From Kordia sp050633145 (GTDB lineage Bacteria > Bacteroidota > Bacteroidia > Flavobacteriales > Flavobacteriaceae): a DNA stretch of 64,000 nucleotides. Below the pieces are notes generated by a model, which did not search any database, was not told where the DNA came from, and was given only the letters and a program-made list of their open reading frames with translations. Below are positions 35,591 to 43,830 of the stretch, piece by piece (the stretch's first letter is position 1; each line of letters begins with the position of its first letter). The DNA lies in contig NZ_JBOEFY010000040.1 of assembly GCF_050633145.1 (NCBI RefSeq), positions 62,001 to 126,000 of the forward strand, written 5' to 3'. The translations under genes were made by a program, and so were the position numbers.

Positions 35591-35831
35591 TAAAGATATT
35601 TTAATCTAACATAGGTGCTCAATAATACTATTTTAAGGGCAAATAACATTACTAAAAACCGTAATTATAAAAAATAAATTCTTACTTAACATAGAGTAAA
35701 TCTATAACACAAAACAGATTAAAACAAATCTAATTAATTGATTTACAAACAATATCGCAATTTTTACGGCAAAACCGTAGCCAAATTCAAGAGCTTCTTT
35801 TTAACTTAATGTTTCTTAAAACTTAAACATC
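35591..35831. promoter_or_regulatory. divergent promoter region between the GT-kinase operon and precursor peptides
   Basis: The stretch is AT-rich and holds the inverted repeat TACGG-CAAAA-CCGTA at 35765-35779, which with a leading T is TTACGG...CCGTA, and a half site CCGTAA at 35659-35664. No clear TAnnTTTG box could be placed. Both directions are probably controlled from here. Confidence 0.45.
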
Positions 35832-36068
35832 ATGAAAAAAAAGAATCTCAGTAACTTACAGCTAAAGAAATCAACGGTTTCTAGTTTAAACTTACAATCA
35901 ATCTCAGGAGGAACTATCATCATCACATTTACTATAGAGCGTCCTTGTCCCATACGATTTACCAAAACAACATGTTCTGGAGCAGCAGAATGCAATTCGA
36001 TGGATATTTGTACCGCTACACATTGTAAAACGAATGAAATTGATACAGAAACACGTCCTATTTGTTAA
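35832..36068 (+). CDS. double-glycine precursor peptide E (78 aa), Cys/Thr-rich
   Basis: The leader MKKKNLSNLQLKKSTVSSLN ends in ISGGT. The 50-residue core is rich in Thr and Cys: six Cys (RPCP, TTCSG, AECNS, DICTA, HCKT, PIC) and many Ser/Thr that could be dehydrated. It ends in TETRPIC, matching DANTLPIC at the end of the next peptide. It is divergent from the glycosyltransferase/asparagine-synthetase operon and is the most plausible substrate of those enzymes by position. Leader type is as in class I lanthipeptide-like precursors, but no LanB/LanC genes are seen in the window. Confidence 0.85.
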   Translation: MKKKNLSNLQLKKSTVSSLNLQSISGGTIIITFTIERPCPIRFTKTTCSGAAECNSMDICTATHCKTNEIDTETRPIC

Positions 36069-36118
36069 AGCAGGATTAAAAGAATAATTTACCAAAACCC
36101 ATTATAAATTACACTATC

Positions 36119-36382
36119 ATGAAAAAAAAGAGTCTAAAAAATTTAAACGTAAACAAATCAACTATTTCTAATTTAAATGGAGATGCCGTAAAAGGAGGAA
36201 CTATTAGAACGTTTTACACCGTTTGTGGCACAGGTCCTCATACGATAGCTTGTACGCTTCAAGCACCAGCTTGTGTACAAACATTGGCTTGTACGTTTGT
36301 AGAGCCTAATTGTGGGACATACAACTCAAAAGATCGTTGTCAAACAAATGAAGTAGATGCAAATACACTTCCTATTTGCTAG
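36119..36382 (+). CDS. double-glycine precursor peptide F (87 aa), Cys/Thr-rich
   Basis: The leader MKKKSLKNLNVNKSTISNLN ends in VKGGT. The 58-residue core has eight Cys, with alternating segments such as IACTLQAPACVQTLACTF, then NCGTY, DRCQTNEVD and a final PIC. The block CxTNE[IV]D..T.PIC is shared with peptide E, while the rest of the core is not conserved. It follows E after 50 bases and shares its terminator at 36405, so E and F form a two-gene transcript. Confidence 0.87.
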   Translation: MKKKSLKNLNVNKSTISNLNGDAVKGGTIRTFYTVCGTGPHTIACTLQAPACVQTLACTFVEPNCGTYNSKDRCQTNEVDANTLPIC

Positions 36383-36404
36383 GAAGATATTAGTTACCTA
36401 ATGA

Positions 36405-36434
36405 AAAAGCGAACTGTACTAGTTCGCTTTTTTT
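36405..36434 (+). terminator. terminator of precursors E and F
   Basis: AAAAGCGAACT and AGTTCGCTTTT form an eleven-base stem followed by T. It is readable in both directions and may also serve the convergent mscS-like gene. Confidence 0.9.
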
Positions 36435-36441
36435 ATGCTAT

Positions 36442-37290
36442 TTATTCAATAATTTTATGCAATGCAACTGGCATAGGAACGCCTTCGCTTTGAAAACGCT
36501 TGTGAACCGCTTCTAACAACGTACATTTTGTTTTAAACTCAGCAAAAGGTTCACTTAACCATATATAAGCGCGTACGTGAATATAACCTTCTTTTGCCTC
36601 TATAACACGAACTTCAACAGTGTCAATTTCAATACCTGTTTCCAATGTGTGATGAATTACATTGTCTAAATGCGAAGCTTCTTCTTGTATTATTTTACGA
36701 ACTTGATCAATATCTGCATGAATACCTACATAAAAATTATTAAAACTCAATACATTAGAATCATCAATGGTGTGGTTTAATACGGATTCTGTACTAATAA
36801 CAGAATTCGGAATAATCAGTCGTTTATTTTCAAAGTTATTAATTACGGTATGACGTAAGGTAATATCATCTACAATTCCAATACGTGTATCATCTAGCTT
36901 AATATAATCGCCAACTCTAAAGGGTTTAAAAATAACAATAAACAAGCCTGCAATTAAATTGGAAATAGCGCTTTGTGCTGCAAAACCAATAATAGCTGCT
37001 ATAATTCCTGCTCCAGAAAATATAAAAGTAGCTTGTTCTCGCAACTTAGGTACCGTAAAAATAATGACAAAAATACCTATGATAATAAACGAGAATCGAA
37101 TGGAGTTTTTTATAAACTTTAAGGTGGTTACTCCAAATCGTTTTTTGCGTTGCTTACGTTTTAAAAAGATGACAAGTATAAACCTAAACAATCGCGAAAT
37201 TAACCATGACAATACCAAAACTATGACAGAATACCATAATATTCCTTCAATAGTATCTACATTTATATACGATTTTAAAAACTTCAACAT
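36442..37290 (-). CDS. mechanosensitive ion channel family protein (MscS type)
   Basis: MscS channels open on membrane tension and release solutes. The 282 residues have three N-terminal helices (about 17-40, 62-85 and 88-125). The pore helix is IIAAIIGFAAQSAISNLIAG in the family's Gly/Ala pattern. The beta domain follows with FKPFRVGDYIKLDDTRIGIVDDITLRHT in parts, and ends in a mixed alpha/beta segment. The length equals that of E. coli MscS (286). It is convergent with the precursor peptides. Confidence 0.95.
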   Translation of the reverse strand: MLKFLKSYINVDTIEGILWYSVIVLVLSWLISRLFRFILVIFLKRKQRKKRFGVTTLKFIKNSIRFSFIIIGIFVIIFTVPKLREQATFIFSGAGIIAAIIGFAAQSAISNLIAGLFIVIFKPFRVGDYIKLDDTRIGIVDDITLRHTVINNFENKRLIIPNSVISTESVLNHTIDDSNVLSFNNFYVGIHADIDQVRKIIQEEASHLDNVIHHTLETGIEIDTVEVRVIEAKEGYIHVRAYIWLSEPFAEFKTKCTLLEAVHKRFQSEGVPMPVALHKIIE

Positions 37291-37592
37291 TGGCTGTGAT
37301 TTTGTGCAAAGCTAGAATAGTTTTATAAAAACTAAAAGAGAAAAAATACTTTAGATAAATTTTATACCAATTATTATTTGAAATTACTGTAAAGAAAAAG
37401 ATGTTTTTTTTCTTTATACGAATTATAAAAATCAAGCATAGCCATAGCTATGGTTTATTTTTGAAATGAAGAAGAAAGGAAAAAAGGGCGTTTTATCATG
37501 GTAATTACAAATGATAATTGGTATTAGTTACTAAAATCACAAATCGGTGAAACCTTAAGAGCTATTTAACACTCACAATGAAGATGTTTATA
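37291..37592. other. intergenic region containing a MITE-like element
   Basis: No gene is seen. Most of this stretch is the inverted-repeat element described at 37364-37524; the rest is AT-rich and ends in the -7 box of the HYC_CC_PP-like gene. Confidence 0.5.
37364..37524. mobile_element. 161-bp MITE-like element with 24-base inverted ends
   Basis: The left end (37364-37387) begins ATACCAATTAT and the right end (37501-37524) finishes ATAATTGGTAT. They are inverted copies with 22 of 24 matches. The interior has no coding frame but holds the perfect palindrome CCATAGCTATGG at 37442-37453. This is the structure of a non-autonomous element. No target-site duplication is obvious and the parent transposase is unknown. 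Confidence 0.55.
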
Positions 37593-37600
37593 TATTTTTG
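37593..37600 (+). promoter_or_regulatory. -7 box of the metal-efflux operon's first gene
   Basis: TATTTTTG matches TAnnTTTG and lies 15 bases before the GTG at 37616. No clear -33 TTG is present 19-21 bases upstream. The box includes a TTG codon in frame with the gene, so that codon is not the start. Confidence 0.5.
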
Positions 37601-37615
37601 TACTTTTACAATTCT

Positions 37616-38026
37616 GTGAAACAGTTTTTAAAACATATCAGCGCATTTGCTTTAGCCGTTTTAGTGCTATGCTCTACCTTTTCATTTACCATTAATGAAC
37701 ATATTTGTGGTGGTGTAAAAGTGAGTTATGCTATTGGAATAGATGCTGAAAATTGCGGTATGGAGGTAGCAACGAATGTTTCTGACGAAACTACGATGCA
37801 ACAAGCTTCTTGCTGTGATGATGTTACAACACTCATTCAGGGTCAAGACGAATTGCCTTCACAACAAGATGTAAAATTTACTACACAAACATTCATCAAA
37901 GCATTTGTATACAGCTATATTTTTGTGCTTCCAAGTAGAGATCAAGAAAAAGCAGTGTACAAACCGTATGTACCGCCACCATTGATAAGGGACATACAAC
38001 TACTTGATGAAACTTTCCTAATTTGA
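37616..38026 (+). CDS. HYC_CC_PP-like small exported protein at the head of the metal-efflux operon
   Basis: From the GTG at 37616 the protein has 136 residues, with a signal peptide or helix (ISAFALAVLVLCSTFSFTI). Cys then appear in EHICGGVKV, AENCGME and ASCCDDV, with the CC pair. The C-terminus has paired Pro (YVPPPL). The pattern His...Cys, CC, PP matches the small Bacteroidota HYC_CC_PP family, which is often next to copper/heavy-metal efflux genes. A role in periplasmic metal binding is plausible but unproven. The start is set by the -7 box just upstream. Confidence 0.75.
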   Translation: MKQFLKHISAFALAVLVLCSTFSFTINEHICGGVKVSYAIGIDAENCGMEVATNVSDETTMQQASCCDDVTTLIQGQDELPSQQDVKFTTQTFIKAFVYSYIFVLPSRDQEKAVYKPYVPPPLIRDIQLLDETFLI

Positions 38027-38127
38027 TATATACGTTATCTATTTCATTTTCCTAGGTACAACACTTACGGAAAACATATTGCTATGCAATATTTTAATCG
38101 AAAACACACGTATAAACATCAATACTC

Positions 38128-41100
38128 ATGCTAAACAAAAGCATCCAGTTTTTAATACAACACAAACTTGTCGCCGTACTCCTACTCGTTTCCATGATTG
38201 GTTTCGGATTGAGTACAGCTCCATTCAATTGGGATTTAGGGAACTTCCCCAAAAACTCCATTGCCGTAGATGCCATTCCAGACATTGGCGAAAATCAACA
38301 AATCGTATTTACCAAATGGCAAGGTCGTTCGCCTAAAGACATTGAAGATCAGATTACCTATCCGTTAACGACAACCTTAATGGGAATTCCTGGTGTAAAA
38401 ACAGTTCGAAGCTCGTCTATGTTCGGGTTTTCTAGTATTTACATCATATTTAATGATGAGGTCGAATTTTATTGGAGTCGAAGCCGAATTTTAGAAAAAC
38501 TCAACGCACTGCCAAGTTCATTACTTCCTGAAGGTGTACAACCAACGCTTGGGCCTGATGCTACAGGTTTAGGGCAAATATTTTGGTATACCTTAGAAGG
38601 TAGAGATGAAAACGGAAACGTAACTGGCGGTTGGAATTTACAAGAACTTCGCAGCATTCAAGATTACTATGTAAAACCTGCATTATCAAGTGCTTCCGAT
38701 GTGTCGGAAGTAGCTTCTATTGGCGGATATGTACAAGAGTATCAAATTGACATTCTGCCAGATGTGCTCAAAAAATACAACCTTTCAATTGCGCAAGTAG
38801 TAGACGCAATTCGCAATACCAACAAAGAAATTGGTGCAAAAACACTCGAAATCAACCAAGCGGAATATGTAGTGCGCGGATTGGGGTATGTAAAATCGAT
38901 TGCCGATTTGGAAAATACACCGATCAAATCGGAAAGCTTTACGCCTGTATTGGTCAAAGATGTTGCAAAAATCTATCTCGGTCCAGCAGAACGACGTGGA
39001 ATTCTCGACAAAGAAGGTGCTGAAGTTGCTGGTGGCGTTGTGGTTGCTCGCTATGGCGCGAATCCGATGCAAGTGATCAACAATGTAAAAGACAAAATAA
39101 AAACGATTGCAAGCGGTTTGCCAACAAAGGTCTTACAAGATGGACGTACTTCTCAACTCACCATTGTTCCGTTTTACGATCGTACCGAACTCATCAAAGA
39201 AACCTTGCATACGCTTGAAGAAGCCTTGTCGCTCGAAATCTTAATTACGCTACTCATTATTATAATAATGGTTTTCAATCTAAGAGCTTCGTTTTTAATA
39301 GCAAGTATCTTACCTGTGGCGGTTTTAGTCGTTTTCATTGCGATGAAACTCGGAAATGTAGATGCAAATATTGTCGCACTTTCCGGAATCGCGATTGCCA
39401 TTGGTACCATGGTCGATATGGGAATTGTCTTGGTAGAAAACATCACGCGACATCTGGAAGAAGATACTGAAAACACACCAATCAATACTGTAGTATACAA
39501 GGCAACATCGGAAGTCTCAGGCGCCATTCTCACGGCAGTGTTAACCACTATCATCAGTTTTATTCCTGTATTTATGCTCGTTGGTGCTGAAGGAAAACTA
39601 TTCAGTCCGCTCGCTTTCACCAAAACAATGGCGTTGGTTGCAGCACTCATCATCACACTATTCATTTTACCTGCATTGGCAGCTTGGGTTTTCGGTTGGA
39701 AATCGACTCGTAAATGGTCCAAACTATTGCTGAATTCTGTTTTACTATTAATAGGTGTTTATGCAATTGCAAACGGAATTTATCTTGCGATTGCTGTATT
39801 GATTTTTGGTTTGGCAAATATTTTACAAACACAGGAAATCATCACGCAAAAAACACAAAAACGAATCCATATTGTCACGGCAATTGCTGTATTACTGCTA
39901 TTGCTAACGGTATACTGGCGACCTTTAGGCTACACAAATGCATTGGGTACAAACTTTATTTTTGTCGCGCTGACCTGTACAATTGTCATTGGAACGTTTA
40001 CCGTATTCATCAAATATTACGAAAGACTATTACGTTGGGCATTAGCAAACAAAATACTGTTTTTAAGTCTGCCACTATTGATCCTTATTGCAGGAATTTC
40101 AATCTGGCGAAACACTGGAAAAGAATTTATGCCAGCGCTCAATGAAGGTTCGTTCTTGCTCATGCCAACTTCATTGCCACATGCAGGAATTGCCGAAAAC
40201 AAAAAGATTCTACAACAATTGGATATGGCTGTTGCCAACATTCCCGAAATAGAAACTGTTGTTGGAAAAGCGGGTCGTGTAGAAAGTGCATTAGATCCTG
40301 CACCGTTGTCTATGTATGAAAACATTATTCATTACAAATCTGAATATATTTTAGACGAGAACGGAAAACCGCAGCGTTTTAAGGTAAATGATAACAATGA
40401 ATTTGTTTTAAAAGATGGCACTTCGGCTCCGCTCAGTGCTCCAAATAAAACGAAAACGTCAGATCGAGTGGCGCAAGGAACGAGCGTTGTATCGAGATCT
40501 ACTTTAAAAAACATAACTGCAAAAGACCTAATTCCTGACGAAGACGGCGAATTCTACCGTAATTGGCGACCGCATATAAAATCGCCAGATGACATTTGGA
40601 ACGAAATTATAAAAAACACCAAACTGCCTAGCATTACGTCGGCACCAAAATTACAACCTATTGAAACGCGTTTAATCATGTTGCAAACTGGCATGCGTTC
40701 GCCGATGGGAATTAAAATTAAAGGACAGACTTTGGAACAAATAGAAGCTTTTGGTTTGGAGCTAGAACAAATTTTACAAGAAGTACCCGAAGTCAAAAAG
40801 GAAACTGTGTTTGCCGAACGCTTGATTGGAAAACCGTATTTAATTCTAGATATCAATCGGGAAAAAATTGCGCGTTACGGTTTATCGGTTAAAGCCGTAC
40901 AAGATATTCTGGAAGTCGCTATTGGCGGAAAAATAGTGACGCAAACCATTGAAGGTCGCGAACGCTACAACGTCCGTGTACGGTATCCTAGAGAATTACG
41001 TGCCAATCCGAATGATTTAGAAAACATATACATTCCGTTGCCAAACGGTTCCGAAATATTACTAAAAGAAGTGGTTTCTATCAATTATGAAAAAGGCCCA

Positions 41101-41886
41101 CAAATGATTAAAAGTGAAGACACTTTCTTAGTCAGTTATGTATTATTCAACAAACAATCAGACATTGCGGAAGTTACTTTGGTAGAGAAGCTACAGAAAC
41201 TATTGAAAGAACGAATTAACGATGGAAGTCTAATTGTTCCAAAAGGCGTGAATTATGAATTTTCTGGAACCTACGAACAGCAAGTGCGTGCAGAAAAAAC
41301 ATTGTTGATTATTGTGCCAATTGTATTGCTGATCATCTTTTTAATTCTGTACTTTCAATTTAAATCGATTGCAACCTCACTCTTTATTTTTGGAGGAATT
41401 GCAGTTGCCTTTGCAGGCGGATTCATTATGATTTGGCTCTACGGACAATCGTGGTTTCTCAATATTGAACTCTTTGGAAGCAACTTACGTGATCTCTTTC
41501 AAATAGAAACCATCAACCTAAGTGTAGCGGTTTGGGTAGGATTTATTGCCTTATTCGGAATTGCCACTGACGACGGCGTTATTATGGCAACCTATCTCAA
41601 GCAGAATTTCGCAAAGAAACTTCCCAACACAAAAGAAGCCATTCAAAATACTGTGGTTGAAGCAGGAAAGAAACGAATTCGCCCATGTTTAATGACAACG
41701 GCAACAACCTTGCTTGCTTTGTTACCTATTTTAACCTCAACAGGACGCGGAAGCGATATTATGATTCCGATGGCAATTCCGAGTTTTGGCGGAATGCTAA
41801 TCGCGCTAATTACCTTATTTGTAGTGCCCGTTTTATATAGTTGGCATCAAGAAATTAAACTAAAAGCACAAAAAAATGAAGTATAA
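38128..41886 (+). CDS. cusA: heavy-metal efflux RND pump CusA/CzcA
   Basis: This inner-membrane pump drives metal ions (Cu/Ag or Zn/Co type) out with proton flow. The 1252 residues are longer than E. coli CusA (1047), partly because an extra helical segment lies near residues 520-640. The HME-RND features are seen: MIGFGLSTAPFNWDLG at the start, a periplasmic porter region with VPDIG-like AIPDIGENQ, GTMVDMGIVLVENITRH in helix 4, and ATDDGVIMATYL in helix 10. The metal specificity cannot be fixed from sequence. The end overlaps the cusC-like start by 11 bases. Confidence 0.95.
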   Translation: MLNKSIQFLIQHKLVAVLLLVSMIGFGLSTAPFNWDLGNFPKNSIAVDAIPDIGENQQIVFTKWQGRSPKDIEDQITYPLTTTLMGIPGVKTVRSSSMFGFSSIYIIFNDEVEFYWSRSRILEKLNALPSSLLPEGVQPTLGPDATGLGQIFWYTLEGRDENGNVTGGWNLQELRSIQDYYVKPALSSASDVSEVASIGGYVQEYQIDILPDVLKKYNLSIAQVVDAIRNTNKEIGAKTLEINQAEYVVRGLGYVKSIADLENTPIKSESFTPVLVKDVAKIYLGPAERRGILDKEGAEVAGGVVVARYGANPMQVINNVKDKIKTIASGLPTKVLQDGRTSQLTIVPFYDRTELIKETLHTLEEALSLEILITLLIIIIMVFNLRASFLIASILPVAVLVVFIAMKLGNVDANIVALSGIAIAIGTMVDMGIVLVENITRHLEEDTENTPINTVVYKATSEVSGAILTAVLTTIISFIPVFMLVGAEGKLFSPLAFTKTMALVAALIITLFILPALAAWVFGWKSTRKWSKLLLNSVLLLIGVYAIANGIYLAIAVLIFGLANILQTQEIITQKTQKRIHIVTAIAVLLLLLTVYWRPLGYTNALGTNFIFVALTCTIVIGTFTVFIKYYERLLRWALANKILFLSLPLLILIAGISIWRNTGKEFMPALNEGSFLLMPTSLPHAGIAENKKILQQLDMAVANIPEIETVVGKAGRVESALDPAPLSMYENIIHYKSEYILDENGKPQRFKVNDNNEFVLKDGTSAPLSAPNKTKTSDRVAQGTSVVSRSTLKNITAKDLIPDEDGEFYRNWRPHIKSPDDIWNEIIKNTKLPSITSAPKLQPIETRLIMLQTGMRSPMGIKIKGQTLEQIEAFGLELEQILQEVPEVKKETVFAERLIGKPYLILDINREKIARYGLSVKAVQDILEVAIGGKIVTQTIEGRERYNVRVRYPRELRANPNDLENIYIPLPNGSEILLKEVVSINYEKGPQMIKSEDTFLVSYVLFNKQSDIAEVTLVEKLQKLLKERINDGSLIVPKGVNYEFSGTYEQQVRAEKTLLIIVPIVLLIIFLILYFQFKSIATSLFIFGGIAVAFAGGFIMIWLYGQSWFLNIELFGSNLRDLFQIETINLSVAVWVGFIALFGIATDDGVIMATYLKQNFAKKLPNTKEAIQNTVVEAGKKRIRPCLMTTATTLLALLPILTSTGRGSDIMIPMAIPSFGGMLIALITLFVVPVLYSWHQEIKLKAQKNEV

Positions 41887-43099
41887 AATTGTATATGTAT
41901 GTATCTGTTTTTTGTGTGTTCATTTTATGAACGCGCAAACCTTAGAGAACTATCTGGCGGAAGCCGAAAAAAACAGTTCTGAAATACTAGCCAAGCAATT
42001 TCAATACGAAAGTGCGTTGGAAAAAGTAAACGAAGTAGGAAGTTTGCCCAATACACAACTAGGCGTAGGCGTTTTTGCGCAAGCAGTAGAAACCAGAGTT
42101 GGACCGCAAAGAGCACGTTTTTCGGCGAGTCAAAAAATTCCATGGTTTGGTACGCTTTCCGCGAAAAAGGAAAACGCAAAGTTATTGGCGGTTGCAAAGG
42201 AAAGTGAAATTGATTTTTTGAAACGACAGCTTTCGCTGAATGTGAAATTGGCGTACTATAACTTACTCACATTACAGCAAAAATTAACGATTACGCAACA
42301 ACATATTGAAATTTTGGACACGTATGAAAAGTTAGCGTTAAATGAGTTGGAAAACAATCGTACCAATATGGTAGATGTATTGAACATTAAGATGAAGAAA
42401 AACGTATTGCAACAACAGTTTCAAACAATTACGGAAAACATTCAAAGTCAAAAAATACAATTCAACTTGCTATTAAACAGACCTATAAGCACCGAAATTT
42501 TACTATTAGATTCCTTGCAGTTACGGGAAACTGCTCTTTTTGCGACCTATGAAACCATTGAGAACAATCCGAAATTGCAACAGCTGAATTCCATTGAAAG
42601 TGCCTTGCAACAATCGGAAATCGTCGCAAAGAAAGAAGGAAATCCAACCATAGGTTTCGGACTTGATTATGTGTTAGTTGCAGAGCGTTCGGGTATTTCG
42701 TTGCCCGATAATGGAAAAGATATTATTATGCCAATGGTAACGGTTTCCATTCCACTATTCAACAAAAAACACATTGCAAAGCAAAAACAGTTACAACTAG
42801 AACAAGAAGCAATAGTTCACACCAAAACCACTGTGAAAAATCAGTTGTTAATTGAATTCGAGAAAGCAAAGAACAAACTAAAAAACGCCAAAGAAAGTAT
42901 AGAAACACAGGAAGAAAATATTGTGCAAGCCGATCAAGCCAAAGAAGTCATTTTAGCCGCCTACCAAACAGCAAAAATGGATTTTGAACAATTATTAGCG
43001 CTCGATCAATTGAAGTTAGGGTTTGAATTGCAAAAAGTAAAGGATTTAAATACCTATGTATCAAATGTTGCTATTATTGAATTTTTAATCGCAAACTAA
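41876..43099 (+). CDS. cusC: TolC family outer membrane efflux protein (CusC type)
   Basis: The 407 residues start with a signal peptide (YVCICFLCVHFMNAQ). Two long alpha-helical hairpin repeats follow, the OEP pattern, with SASQKIPWFGTLSAKKENAK around residue 85 and VTVSIPLFNKKHIAKQKQLQLEQ in the second half. It provides the exit duct for the CusA pump. It overlaps cusA by 11 bases and precedes the HMA-MauE gene by seven bases. Confidence 0.92.
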   Translation: MKYKIVYVCICFLCVHFMNAQTLENYLAEAEKNSSEILAKQFQYESALEKVNEVGSLPNTQLGVGVFAQAVETRVGPQRARFSASQKIPWFGTLSAKKENAKLLAVAKESEIDFLKRQLSLNVKLAYYNLLTLQQKLTITQQHIEILDTYEKLALNELENNRTNMVDVLNIKMKKNVLQQQFQTITENIQSQKIQFNLLLNRPISTEILLLDSLQLRETALFATYETIENNPKLQQLNSIESALQQSEIVAKKEGNPTIGFGLDYVLVAERSGISLPDNGKDIIMPMVTVSIPLFNKKHIAKQKQLQLEQEAIVHTKTTVKNQLLIEFEKAKNKLKNAKESIETQEENIVQADQAKEVILAAYQTAKMDFEQLLALDQLKLGFELQKVKDLNTYVSNVAIIEFLIAN

Positions 43100-43106
43100 G
43101 AGAAGA

Positions 43107-43826
43107 ATGAAACAAACATATACTATTAGCGGAATGACTTGCAGCGGTTGCAAAAGCAAAGTCGAATACATCTTAGGAAATTTGGATGAAGTAAGTTCTG
43201 TAACAGTGAATTTAGAAGCTGGAACGGCAGAAGTTGAAGCTACTTCCCTACTACCTTTGGAATTGATAGATTCTATATTACCAGAAAAATATTCAGTTCT
43301 GGAAAAAGCTACGAATTTCTTTAATCCGACAGAAACAGAAGAAAAAAGCGAACTCAAACAATTGTTTCCGCTGTTTTTAATCTTCTTTTACATTACAACA
43401 GCAAGTATTTTAATGCATGTAACGAACTGGTCTACAGAAGGATTCATGCTTAGTTTTATGGGACTTTTTTATGTAGTTTTTAGCTTCTTCAAGTTTTTAG
43501 ATTACAAAGGTTTCCCAAAATCGTTTCAAATGTACGATCCGCTTGCGAAGTTGATTCCCGCATATGCGTGGATTTATCCTTTTATAGAAATTACACTCGG
43601 ATTCCTATTTTTATTCAAATTTCAAATTCCGATCGCATTAATCGCAACCATTGTCGTTTTAGGAATTACTACAATTGGTGTAACGAAAGCTTTATTAGAT
43701 AAAAAAACGATTCAATGTGCTTGCTTGGGAACGGCGTTAAAATTGCCTATGACCAAAGCTACTTTTATTGAAAATTCCATCATGCTTATCATGGCAGTTT
43801 GGATGTTACTAAACTTATATTCTTAA
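43107..43826 (+). CDS. HMA metal-binding domain fused to a MauE/DoxX-like membrane domain
   Basis: Residues 1-68 form a heavy-metal-associated domain with the metal-binding GMTCSGC (Cys12, Cys15). The remainder (about 85-239) holds four or five membrane helices of the MauE/methylamine-utilisation type, with CACLGTALKLPM between helices, a possible second Cys site. The combination occurs in Bacteroidota metal operons. It may deliver or sense copper at the inner membrane; this is inference. It lies between cusC and cusB, spaced by seven and four bases. Confidence 0.87.
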   Translation: MKQTYTISGMTCSGCKSKVEYILGNLDEVSSVTVNLEAGTAEVEATSLLPLELIDSILPEKYSVLEKATNFFNPTETEEKSELKQLFPLFLIFFYITTASILMHVTNWSTEGFMLSFMGLFYVVFSFFKFLDYKGFPKSFQMYDPLAKLIPAYAWIYPFIEITLGFLFLFKFQIPIALIATIVVLGITTIGVTKALLDKKTIQCACLGTALKLPMTKATFIENSIMLIMAVWMLLNLYS

Positions 43827-43830
43827 ACAG

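Noticed and set aside
39174..39722. Open frame of 182 codons on the opposite strand of cusA
   Set aside because: It is the mirror of a well-conserved cusA region, low in protein-like features, with no promoter or start context.
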